In this document: piece after piece, positions 1-5,302 of the stretch | How positions within the stretch are numbered: position 1 is the stretch's first letter | Layout: each line of letters starts with the position of its first letter | From: CAYMEV01 sp964431655 [NCBI: uncultured bacterium] | Lineage (GTDB): Bacteria; CAYMEV01 | Direction: 5' to 3' | NCBI GenBank assembly: GCA_964431655.1 | Contig: CAYSKJ010000120.1 | Location: forward strand, 1 to 5,577 | DNA: 5,577 nt | Position numbers and translations under genes: made by a program | Notes under the pieces: generated by a model | The model's database searches: none | What the model was told of the DNA's origin: nothing | Seen by the model: the letters and a program-made list of their open reading frames with translations, nothing else

Positions 1-1
1 T

Positions 2-799
2 TACCCCGGTGTTGAGGTTTTGATAGAGGGTGCCGGCAGTGCTACAACAATCAGGAAAGTTACTGAGCTGAACCGTGAATGTGGCGTGATAGGCTCTGCA
101 GATTACAAGATAGTGCCAAAGCTCATGTTTCCTGACTACGGGGACTGGTATATTGTTTTCGCTTCTAATCAGATGGTTCTATGCTATACCGGGGAATCAA
201 AACATGCAGATCTCATAAACGAAAATAACTGGTACGAGATACTGCAGAGAGACGGTGTCATGTACGGCAGAAGCGACCCGGACCAGGATCCCTGCGGGTA
301 CAGGACACTGATGGTCTGGCAGCTGGCAGAGCTCTACTATGATGTTCAGGGCATATACAACAGGCTTTTCGGTGCCAAAGGCGATATCATGAGGGCAAAA
401 TCCGTTGACCTCATAGCACTGCTTCAATCCGGAGACCTGGATTATGCCTTTGAGTATATATCCGTCGCTAATCAGCATGGCCTTAAATATGTACAGCTTC
501 CTGAGCAGATCAATCTCTCCAGTGCGGAGCATGAGGAATTCTATGCCCGGGCAAAAGTGAGCATAAAAGGTACTGAGCCGGGCAAAATGATTGAGCTAGA
601 AGGTGAACCAATACTTTATGCCGTCACAATACCGAATAATTATCCGGATAAAAAGAAAGCTGTCAGTTTTGTGGAGTTCCTGCTCAGCGAGGAAGGAGTA
701 AAAGCCCTGGAAAACAGCGGACAGACGGCTGTAAAACCTGCAGTTGCCAGCGATAAATCCAAAATACCATCAGCACTAGCAAAATTTGTAAATCAGTAA
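2..799 (+). CDS. wtpA: Tungstate/molybdate ABC transporter substrate-binding protein WtpA (3' part, start outside window)
   Basis: This is the periplasmic or surface solute-binding component of a WtpABC-type tungstate (or molybdate) importer. The frame is open from base 2, so the TTG at 20 is internal and the true start and signal peptide lie upstream of the window. Family hallmarks are visible in order: a phosphate-loop-like AGSATTIRKVTEL (about bases 32-70), SADYKIVPKLM, a DWYIVFASN segment, the near-invariant DPCGYR (bases 287-304), QLAELYYD, DYAFEYISVA (about 440-469) and a C-terminal FLLSEEGVKAL. In archaeal ModA/WtpA structures the oxyanion is six-coordinate, using an Asp and a Glu carboxylate. 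The Asp of DPCGYR and the Glu of AFEY are the likely equivalents; that assignment is from memory of the family. No permease or ATPase gene follows. A hairpin closes the unit 11 bases after the stop, so wtpB and wtpC must be upstream or elsewhere. Tungstate versus molybdate specificity cannot be read from the sequence. Confidence 0.9.
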   Translation, partial: YPGVEVLIEGAGSATTIRKVTELNRECGVIGSADYKIVPKLMFPDYGDWYIVFASNQMVLCYTGESKHADLINENNWYEILQRDGVMYGRSDPDQDPCGYRTLMVWQLAELYYDVQGIYNRLFGAKGDIMRAKSVDLIALLQSGDLDYAFEYISVANQHGLKYVQLPEQINLSSAEHEEFYARAKVSIKGTEPGKMIELEGEPILYAVTIPNNYPDKKKAVSFVEFLLSEEGVKALENSGQTAVKPAVASDKSKIPSALAKFVNQ

Positions 800-810
800 G
801 AGAATTTTTT

Positions 811-837
811 AAGGAGCATGCCCAGGGCATGCTCCTT
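811..837. terminator. Hairpin between convergent genes, putative terminator
   Basis: A perfect 12-bp stem (AAGGAGCATGCC at 811-822, complement at 826-837) closes a 3-base loop. It lies 11 bases after the wtpA stop. Its last base is also part of the stop codon (837-839) of the convergent peptidase gene, so it could serve both transcripts. It lacks a good U-tract on either strand: the plus-strand transcript continues UAC after the stem, and the minus-strand transcript continues with six A residues. The only T-run (805-810) lies on the wrong side for a classical intrinsic terminator. The stem is strong, so a termination or 3'-end-stabilising role is likely but not proven. Confidence 0.6.
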
Positions 838-3320
838 TACCTCCACAGAAGTCTTATGCGCCACTTTCCCCTGATATCATATTCTGAAAGGGATTCAAGG
901 ATATAGATATATACCCCTTGGGGTTTTATACTGTCCTCAAACAGGTATTCCGCCGGTATCTCCACGCCTCCCTGGCCTTCTATGAGTTCCGGGTTCAGCA
1001 GGACCGGTGCAAAAGATAAAAAGGGGCTTACTTTCTTTCCTATTATCCTGTAAAGATTGAAGCCCAGGATATTCCTTTCGCTTAGCGTTCCCCACTCGAG
1101 GCTGGCGGTAGAACCCGTACCGGCTGCATTAAAATAAGAAAGGTCTATATCAAAATCCAGCAGAGTATGAAAAAGGGGATAACCCTTATTAAACCTGTGC
1201 GTATCGTCTGAGTCCCAGATTTGAGCAAAATCCCAGCCTGTATAGGTGTCCGGAGAATAAGGATAGGTCATCTGTCCTGTAGTTCTCCCTGAACCTCCTG
1301 CTGATGATGTCTGCCCGGATGATTCCGTATCCCAGTAGCTGTTCGTAACTGTAGTTGCCTCGCCTGTCTGCTTTCCTATAAGGCCTCCGGTATCAGTATC
1401 TCCGGTAACCTTTGCCCTGGAATAGCAGTTTGTTATCAGGGAGCTGTCCGATGACCCGACGAGGCCGCCGGTGTAATACTGGCCTTTAACTATTCCCGAA
1501 GAGCAGCAGTCTGAAAGGATAGTGTCAGTGATGGTGCCTGCCAGGCCCCCTGTCCGGTAGGATGCTCCTGATATTTCAGCACAGCTGTAGGATCCTGTAA
1601 TTGTGCTTCCCTTAACATTGCCTGCAATACCTCCGACCCACATGGTGCCGGTTATATTGCTGTCATAAACATAGCAGTCCTGCAGGTTGGAGTTTTCAGC
1701 GGCTCCGGTGATGCCGGCCGTGGCCATTCTGCCATCAATGGAAGCATTTTTTATTACTATATTTTTAAGATTTGAGTTTTCCACGTATCCGAAAAACCCG
1801 TTGAAGGCCGTCCCGGGCCTGTTTATAACCAGGTTCTGGATATGGTAATTATTACCGTCATAGTTGCCAATAAAGGGATTGTACATCTCCCCGATGGGCC
1901 ACCAGCCGTCTCCCTCGGTAAAAAAAGGAATGTTCATGTCTATATGACTGTTCTGACGGAAACTGTTACCCGGGTAATATCTCATGAAATAGAGTTGGTT
2001 TGGGGTTTCAACCAGGTAAGGATTTTCCTGTGTCCCGTCCCCTGAGGAGAAATGAGTATTGCTTTGAGAATTTAGTCTGACAAGGGGATCCCCAACTATG
2101 GTCATTCCGTAGAACCATGATTTTTCGCCATCATCGTGTTCCGGTCCCACCAGGTCTATCCACCATTCCTTAAAGGCTTCTCCATTGCTTTTGCCTTCCC
2201 CCAGAGGCCAGTAATATTTTGAAAAGCCCAGCATGGATCCGGTTTTGGTACTGCCTACAGCAAACAGGGTATCGGAGTCATCGGCATTGAACACATAAGC
2301 TCCTCCGAGATAACCGTAATCATTTTCCGACGGGGCAGTCCACCGGCATCCGCTGCAGCAGAAAAGGTTATAAGCCAATGCATCGGGAGGGACATTGAAT
2401 ATTTCCGGGCAGTATATTATAGGCTGGTCTGTCATGTGATGGGAATCCCATCCGGAGTGGCAGGCAAACTGAATCATTCCATAGGCATTGTTGCCAATTC
2501 TGGTTAAATAATCAGGTTTTGAGAAATACCCGTCATCCCACTCATAGGATTCATGGTTTTCAACCCCGCAAAGCAGTATGATATCGTGTTTCATATCATA
2601 ACCGCCGCTCCAGTCGCGGTCTGTATAAGTCAGGCCTATGCGGTCATTCAAAGGTATCTGACCTGTCCAGTACTGGTGATTTCTGTCAAGGTACAGGTTA
2701 AGAAGGTATTCTTCACTGCCCAGCAGATGCATTGTTCCTGTGTGTATCCTGCCTATCCATATTTCGGGTTCCACATTGCCTTCGTTTATATCATATATGC
2801 CGTTTGAATCGCTGTCTATCCAGACCCCGTCCATATCCATATAATAAAGGTCAATGGGGAACAGGGCATAGCCAAAGGATTTAAAATCATCGGCGATCTC
2901 ATACCAGGCGGTGGAAACATCGCCGAATAGCACTACCCCTGTAATCTCATCATTATAATAATGACCTGAGATTATGGTTTTAATATCCTCCGGCGCTACC
3001 GAACGGGAAACAGTGTATAAAATGGCTGAATAACCTCCGTATTGCTCAATATCCTGTATATAACGGTCGATTCTCTCACTGCATAAACCGTATATGTCCT
3101 CCTCCGCTATAACAAGGATACTGGAAATACCCGCATCGCCTTTTGTTATAAATCGAACAGAAGGACGACCTTTTCTTGTACTGGTATATCTGCCAAAATC
3201 ATCAGTAATAGCCAGTTTTGCATCAAATTCAAAAAATTTTGCCATCTCAAAAAGATCTGGACTGGCAAAAAGCAAAGAGCTGCATAAGATTAGTATTATG
3301 ACTGCCGCTGATTTATTCAA
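837..3320 (-). CDS. Secreted gingipain-like (C25) cysteine peptidase with GLUG beta-helix and C-terminal fibronectin-like domain
   Basis: Predicted 827-residue exported protein. Residues 1-20 form a signal peptide (MNKS, hydrophobic core, cleavage near FAS-P). Residues about 66-415 resemble the peptidase C25/gingipain fold of clan CD: ILVIAEEDIY, VVLFGD (129-134), an acidic loop D-x-D-x-N-G (169-174), PEIWIGRI (185-192), a His motif FACHSG (H288), a Cys motif LFCCSG (C321) and a closing IVGDPLVRL (408-416). The H288-C321 spacing of 33 equals that of H211 and C244 in gingipain RgpB. Residues about 427-505 are the segment that usually precedes GLUG repeats (DGTQENPYLVET, PFIGNYDGN, INRP). GLUG rungs fill about 509-670. 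Residues about 724-827 look like a fibronectin-III-type domain (LEWGTLSERNILGFNLYR). The start is TTG: an in-frame TAA lies two codons upstream, AAGGAG is 7 bases away, and the next ATG (residue 27) would remove the signal peptide. Substrate and proteolytic activity are unknown. I see no type IX secretion sorting domain. Confidence 0.85.
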   Translation of the reverse strand: MNKSAAVIILILCSSLLFASPDLFEMAKFFEFDAKLAITDDFGRYTSTRKGRPSVRFITKGDAGISSILVIAEEDIYGLCSERIDRYIQDIEQYGGYSAILYTVSRSVAPEDIKTIISGHYYNDEITGVVLFGDVSTAWYEIADDFKSFGYALFPIDLYYMDMDGVWIDSDSNGIYDINEGNVEPEIWIGRIHTGTMHLLGSEEYLLNLYLDRNHQYWTGQIPLNDRIGLTYTDRDWSGGYDMKHDIILLCGVENHESYEWDDGYFSKPDYLTRIGNNAYGMIQFACHSGWDSHHMTDQPIIYCPEIFNVPPDALAYNLFCCSGCRWTAPSENDYGYLGGAYVFNADDSDTLFAVGSTKTGSMLGFSKYYWPLGEGKSNGEAFKEWWIDLVGPEHDDGEKSWFYGMTIVGDPLVRLNSQSNTHFSSGDGTQENPYLVETPNQLYFMRYYPGNSFRQNSHIDMNIPFFTEGDGWWPIGEMYNPFIGNYDGNNYHIQNLVINRPGTAFNGFFGYVENSNLKNIVIKNASIDGRMATAGITGAAENSNLQDCYVYDSNITGTMWVGGIAGNVKGSTITGSYSCAEISGASYRTGGLAGTITDTILSDCCSSGIVKGQYYTGGLVGSSDSSLITNCYSRAKVTGDTDTGGLIGKQTGEATTVTNSYWDTESSGQTSSAGGSGRTTGQMTYPYSPDTYTGWDFAQIWDSDDTHRFNKGYPLFHTLLDFDIDLSYFNAAGTGSTASLEWGTLSERNILGFNLYRIIGKKVSPFLSFAPVLLNPELIEGQGGVEIPAEYLFEDSIKPQGVYIYILESLSEYDIRGKWRIRLLWR
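1311..1796 (-). repeat. GLUG-motif repeat array within the peptidase gene (about six rungs)
   Basis: Within residues 509-670 of the encoded protein about six units recur every 23-31 residues with the pattern G-G-[LI]-[AVI]-G, a variable turn, then [ST]-x-C/S-Y/x and a closing [ST]-G. Examples are VGGIAGN (562-568), TGGLAGT (590-596), TGGLVGS (617-623) and TGGLIGK (644-650). The last unit ends with NSYWDTESSGQ (660-670), a common end to GLUG arrays. GLUG units are known to stack as a parallel beta-helix found in bacterial surface or secreted proteins, often thought to mediate adhesion. The units have diverged at DNA level, so recent tandem expansion is not indicated. Confidence 0.85.
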
Positions 3321-3327
3321 TATTTAT

Positions 3328-3333
3328 CTCCTT
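3328..3333 (-). promoter_or_regulatory. Ribosome binding site deciding the TTG start of the peptidase gene
   Basis: The minus strand reads AAGGAG here, 7 bases before the TTG at 3320-3318. This is a near-ideal Shine-Dalgarno site. With the in-frame TAA two codons upstream of the TTG, it fixes the start and keeps the signal peptide. Confidence 0.85.
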
Positions 3334-3347
3334 GAATATATTATTTG

Positions 3348-3400
3348 AGATTAATATAATACCTTAAGACGGATTTATCAACATAATAATATATTAATCT
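3348..3400. repeat. 11-bp inverted repeat bracketing the peptidase promoter
   Basis: AGATTAATATA (3348-3358) recurs as its exact reverse complement at 3390-3400, separated by 31 bases. The first copy covers the -10 box and the second lies just upstream of the -35 box. The copies are offset by 42 bp, about four helical turns. Each contains the small palindrome ATTAAT, and the upstream copy also lies in a shorter perfect repeat, ATATTA-ATC-TAATAT (3391-3405). It could be a paired operator. The region is very AT-rich, so chance is a real alternative. Confidence 0.35.
3353..3381 (-). promoter_or_regulatory. Sigma70-type promoter of the peptidase gene
   Basis: On the minus strand, TTGATA (-35, bases 3381-3376) is followed by a 17-base spacer and TATATT (-10, bases 3358-3353). 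Each box matches consensus at five of six positions, with ideal spacing. Transcription would start near 3346 and leave a leader of about 25 bases carrying the AAGGAG site. It indicates that the peptidase gene does not depend on read-through from the DUF4197 gene. Confidence 0.65.
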
Positions 3401-3454
3401 AATATCATTTCTTTTTAGAGGGAATGTATCTATTAAATAATAAATGCAGACGCC

Positions 3455-4222
3455 CTACATACCCCTTCTTCCCGCTTCTCTGGAACCGAAAACCCTCTGG
3501 AGCAATTCTGATACTCTTGCCCTGGGATTATTTCTAATCTTAGCCTCTTCCTCGGCGAGTTTTGAAAAGAGCCCCTCTAAAGCCCGCCCTGTGAGATATC
3601 TGTCCAGCTCTATGTCCACCTTCTCAAAGCCTGCTATCTGACCGGCAATAGAACCGGCAATCCTGTTCCACTGGGTAGAGAGCTTCTCCCATGAATCATT
3701 GGTTGAAAGATTGCCGACAAGCCTTTTATCCAGTGAGTCTTTAATCTTCGGCTGGTAAAGGCTGAAAAGCCTTTCATGGGTTTTATCCCTGAGGTACCTT
3801 GTGGCAGCATCGTTATTTCCCCTTAGAATTTCGAAGGCATCCGGGATAGACAGAGCAGATATGGCATCGGTAAACACCGGGATAACTTCCCTGGCAGCGT
3901 TTTCAGCAGAGCGGTTGATGCGCAGAATGACCTCGTTTAGGAGGGCCTCTCCTCCGGGAATCCGGTGCAGGTTTTCAGTAATGGTCCTGGCCTCTTCAGG
4001 CAGCAGTATCCTAAGCATTTCATTTCCGTAGTACCCATCCTGTCTGGAGAGCTCACCTGCCGCAATATTTATACCTACTTTAAGGGCTTCCTTAAGGCCG
4101 TTTATAACATCCTGCTGTGTCAAAGGACTGCCTGTCTGCTGATTTTCAATGACCTGGGAAAACTCAGCACATCCAATAAAAAGAATAGGCAGTAAAAGAA
4201 GGGAAAGCAAAATTCTTCTCAT
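3455..4222 (-). CDS. DUF4197 family lipoprotein
   Basis: Predicted 255-residue lipoprotein of the DUF4197 family, whose function is not established. Residues 1-17 are a lipoprotein signal peptide (MRR, Leu-rich core) ending in the lipobox FIGC, so C18 should be lipidated and the protein anchored to a membrane, probably facing the periplasm. The rest is mostly helical and follows the family closely: LTQQDVINGLKEALKVGI (34-51), GYYGNEMLRILLPEEA (63-78), NRSAENAA (103-110), a FTDAIS-PDAFEILRG segment (117-135), NDAATRYLRDKT (137-148), the SLDK block (163-166), LDRYLTGRALEGLF (206-219), and a C-terminal AEEEAKIRNNPRAR followed by LLQRVFG (223-246). It is full length. The ATG start is supported by AGGGAG at 4231-4236, 8 bases upstream. 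It lies between the LysR gene and the peptidase gene but has its own promoter, so co-function with either is unsupported. Confidence 0.88.
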   Translation of the reverse strand: MRRILLSLLLLPILFIGCAEFSQVIENQQTGSPLTQQDVINGLKEALKVGINIAAGELSRQDGYYGNEMLRILLPEEARTITENLHRIPGGEALLNEVILRINRSAENAAREVIPVFTDAISALSIPDAFEILRGNNDAATRYLRDKTHERLFSLYQPKIKDSLDKRLVGNLSTNDSWEKLSTQWNRIAGSIAGQIAGFEKVDIELDRYLTGRALEGLFSKLAEEEAKIRNNPRARVSELLQRVFGSREAGRRGM

Positions 4223-4255
4223 ATGAGAAACTCCCTGAATTTAAGATTATCATTT

Positions 4256-4283
4256 ATTTTATACCTAAAAGCAGATCAGTCAA
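4256..4283 (-). promoter_or_regulatory. Sigma70-type promoter of the DUF4197 lipoprotein gene
   Basis: On the minus strand, TTGACT (-35, bases 4283-4278) is followed by 16 bases and TAAAAT (-10, bases 4261-4256), each five of six to consensus. It sits wholly in the 80-base gap between the LysR stop and the lipoprotein start, and initiation would fall near 4249. No terminator for the LysR gene is visible in this gap, so some read-through is possible. Confidence 0.6.
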
Positions 4284-4302
4284 AGGAATATGGCAAAAGA
4301 TA

Positions 4303-5199
4303 CTATTCAGAACCGAATTCTGACACCTTTATTTTTTTTAAATAATCAATAAAAACCCGGTTTTTTTCAAGCTTCAGCTTGCCATGCTTTATATAGATGC
4401 TGAAAATATCAGCTTTAGGCCTTATGGAGGGAAAGGGGTCTATCAATGTTTTCTTTTCCAGCTCGTTTAATACAGTATATTTTGGTACAAATCCGATTCC
4501 AAGCCCTGACAGGGCAGCGTTTATAATTCCCCTGATATGATTTATCTCCATGATATTCTTAAAAACCGGCAGTTCATCATGTTTGAAGCATACAAGGAAG
4601 TTTTCCCACCATTTAAGATCCTTGTCGAGGCTGAGCATTCTAGTTTCCTGCATATCACGGATTTTTTGAATCCTGTGGTTTTTTAAGAGATCCGGTGATG
4701 CAATTACAACATACTGCTCCCTGAAAAGGTTTATCTTTTCAAGTCCGTGCATTGGTTTTTCCTTGCAGTCGATTATAAAATCAACCTCATCCCTCAACAG
4801 CGGCTCCAGAAGATTATGAGAAAATAAAAAATCCAGGTGTATAGACCTGTGCCGGTCAGTAAAGCCTCGTATATGCTTCATTAATATAGTGGTCCCGAAT
4901 TCCACGGTAGCACCTATTCTTAACCCCCATTCAGCCCTTTTATGGAAATGCAGGATATTTTCCTGGGTTTTCTCTATTTCCTGAAAAATCTTTTCGCAGG
5001 AGTCCCTTAGAGCTTTTCCCGCTTCAGTAAGCTCAAAATCCTTGCCTTTTCGCTTTATCAGCCTGATGTCCAGGGAGTTTTCAAGCTTCTTTATTGAATG
5101 GGAAACTGCTGACTGGGTGACAAAAAGGCTTTTTGCTGCTTCAGTATAGCTTCCCAGTCTTGATACTACATGGAAGGTCTTCAGCTGATAAAGGTCCAT
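4303..5199 (-). CDS. LysR-family transcriptional regulator
   Basis: DNA-binding transcription factor of the LysR type, 298 residues from the start chosen here, the usual length. The N-terminal winged helix-turn-helix is clear: MDLYQLKTFHVVSRLGSYTE, AAKSLFVTQSAVSHSIKKLE, LDIRLIKRKGKDFELTEAGK (about 1-62). A linker helix follows (to about 85), then a two-lobed periplasmic-binding-protein-like effector domain beginning near GLRIGATVEFG and including GLGIGFVP (about 232-239). The effector cannot be predicted from sequence. The gene is divergent from an ALDH7 dehydrogenase, and a strong inverted repeat sits between them. LysR proteins usually activate the divergent target and repress themselves, so that is the inferred role. 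Two starts are possible. ATG at 5214 (303 residues) has no Shine-Dalgarno site. ATG at 5199 has GGAG 9 bases upstream and gives the typical MDLYQLKTF N-terminus, so I prefer it. Confidence 0.93.
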   Translation of the reverse strand: MDLYQLKTFHVVSRLGSYTEAAKSLFVTQSAVSHSIKKLENSLDIRLIKRKGKDFELTEAGKALRDSCEKIFQEIEKTQENILHFHKRAEWGLRIGATVEFGTTILMKHIRGFTDRHRSIHLDFLFSHNLLEPLLRDEVDFIIDCKEKPMHGLEKINLFREQYVVIASPDLLKNHRIQKIRDMQETRMLSLDKDLKWWENFLVCFKHDELPVFKNIMEINHIRGIINAALSGLGIGFVPKYTVLNELEKKTLIDPFPSIRPKADIFSIYIKHGKLKLEKNRVFIDYLKKIKVSEFGSE

Positions 5200-5208
5200 A
5201 ACCTGGCT

Positions 5209-5212
5209 CTCC
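5209..5212 (-). promoter_or_regulatory. Ribosome binding site favouring the internal LysR start
   Basis: The minus strand reads GGAGAG from 5212, 9 bases before the ATG at 5199-5197. It overlaps the other candidate ATG (5214-5212), which has only AT-rich sequence before it. This supports initiation at 5199. Confidence 0.6.
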
Positions 5213-5216
5213 ATTA

Positions 5217-5251
5217 ATAATATTCATGATATGGCTGAATATTATGAATAT
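5217..5251. promoter_or_regulatory. Putative LysR operator: 10-bp inverted repeat plus a third half-site
   Basis: ATAATATTCA (5217-5226) and TGAATATTAT (5236-5245) form a perfect 10-bp inverted repeat around a 9-base spacer. The half-site TGAATAT occurs again at 5245-5251, exactly 9 bp after its first copy at 5236-5242. The dyad contains TTCA-N9-TGAA, resembling the interrupted T/A dyads of LysR boxes, though not a strict T-N11-A. Dyad plus extra half-site near the -35 box fits the recognition-site and activation-site layout of LysR-regulated divergent promoters. The dyad starts 3 bases from the upstream LysR ATG, consistent with autoregulation. Confidence 0.7.
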
Positions 5252-5277
5252 GACTTTATCAAAAAAATTCGTATATT
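5250..5277 (+). promoter_or_regulatory. Likely promoter of the ALDH7 gene
   Basis: ATGACT (5250-5255, weak -35) is followed by 16 bases and TATATT (5272-5277, good -10). Transcription would begin near 5284, leaving a leader of about 19 bases to the preferred ATG at 5303. The poor -35 box overlaps the third operator half-site, as expected of a promoter needing an activator. No equally convincing promoter for the divergent LysR gene could be picked out. Confidence 0.5.
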
Positions 5278-5292
5278 AAAGAAAAAAATGAT

Positions 5293-5296
5293 GGAG
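5293..5296 (+). promoter_or_regulatory. Ribosome binding site favouring the ALDH7 start at 5303
   Basis: GGAG lies 6 bases before the ATG at 5303. Two further in-frame ATGs at 5288 and 5291 are preceded only by an A-rich run, and this GGAG overlaps the second of them. The 5303 start is therefore preferred. Confidence 0.6.
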
Positions 5297-5302
5297 CAAA
5301 TT

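Noticed and set aside
197-532. Minus-strand open frame of 111 codons inside wtpA
   Set aside because: It lies opposite a strongly conserved coding region, has no recognisable protein features and is a reading-frame shadow.
1311-1796. Tandem repeats as a possible CRISPR or recent DNA repeat array
   Set aside because: The periodicity is only at protein level (GLUG rungs), with diverged nucleotides and no constant repeat and spacer structure.
3258-3320. Possible lipoprotein signal in the peptidase protein (Cys13 within ILILCSS)
   Set aside because: Leu precedes the Cys where Gly, Ala or Ser is required, and the Cys falls inside the hydrophobic core. A standard signal peptidase I site near residues 19-20 fits better.
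1842-3348. Several plus-strand open frames of 67-84 codons opposite the peptidase gene (1842-2045, 2553-2807, 3094-3348)
   Set aside because: They are antisense to a clearly coding frame with recognisable domains, and none encodes a recognisable protein.
3444-4195. Plus-strand open frames of 65-76 codons opposite the DUF4197 gene (3444-3641, 3801-4031, 3965-4195)
   Set aside because: The opposite strand matches the DUF4197 family along its full length; these frames look random.
837-4222. Peptidase plus lipoprotein as a defence or toxin system using a caspase-like protease
   Set aside because: The peptidase has a signal peptide and adhesin-like domains, so it acts outside the cytoplasm. No sensor, effector or toxin partner is adjacent, and each gene has its own promoter.
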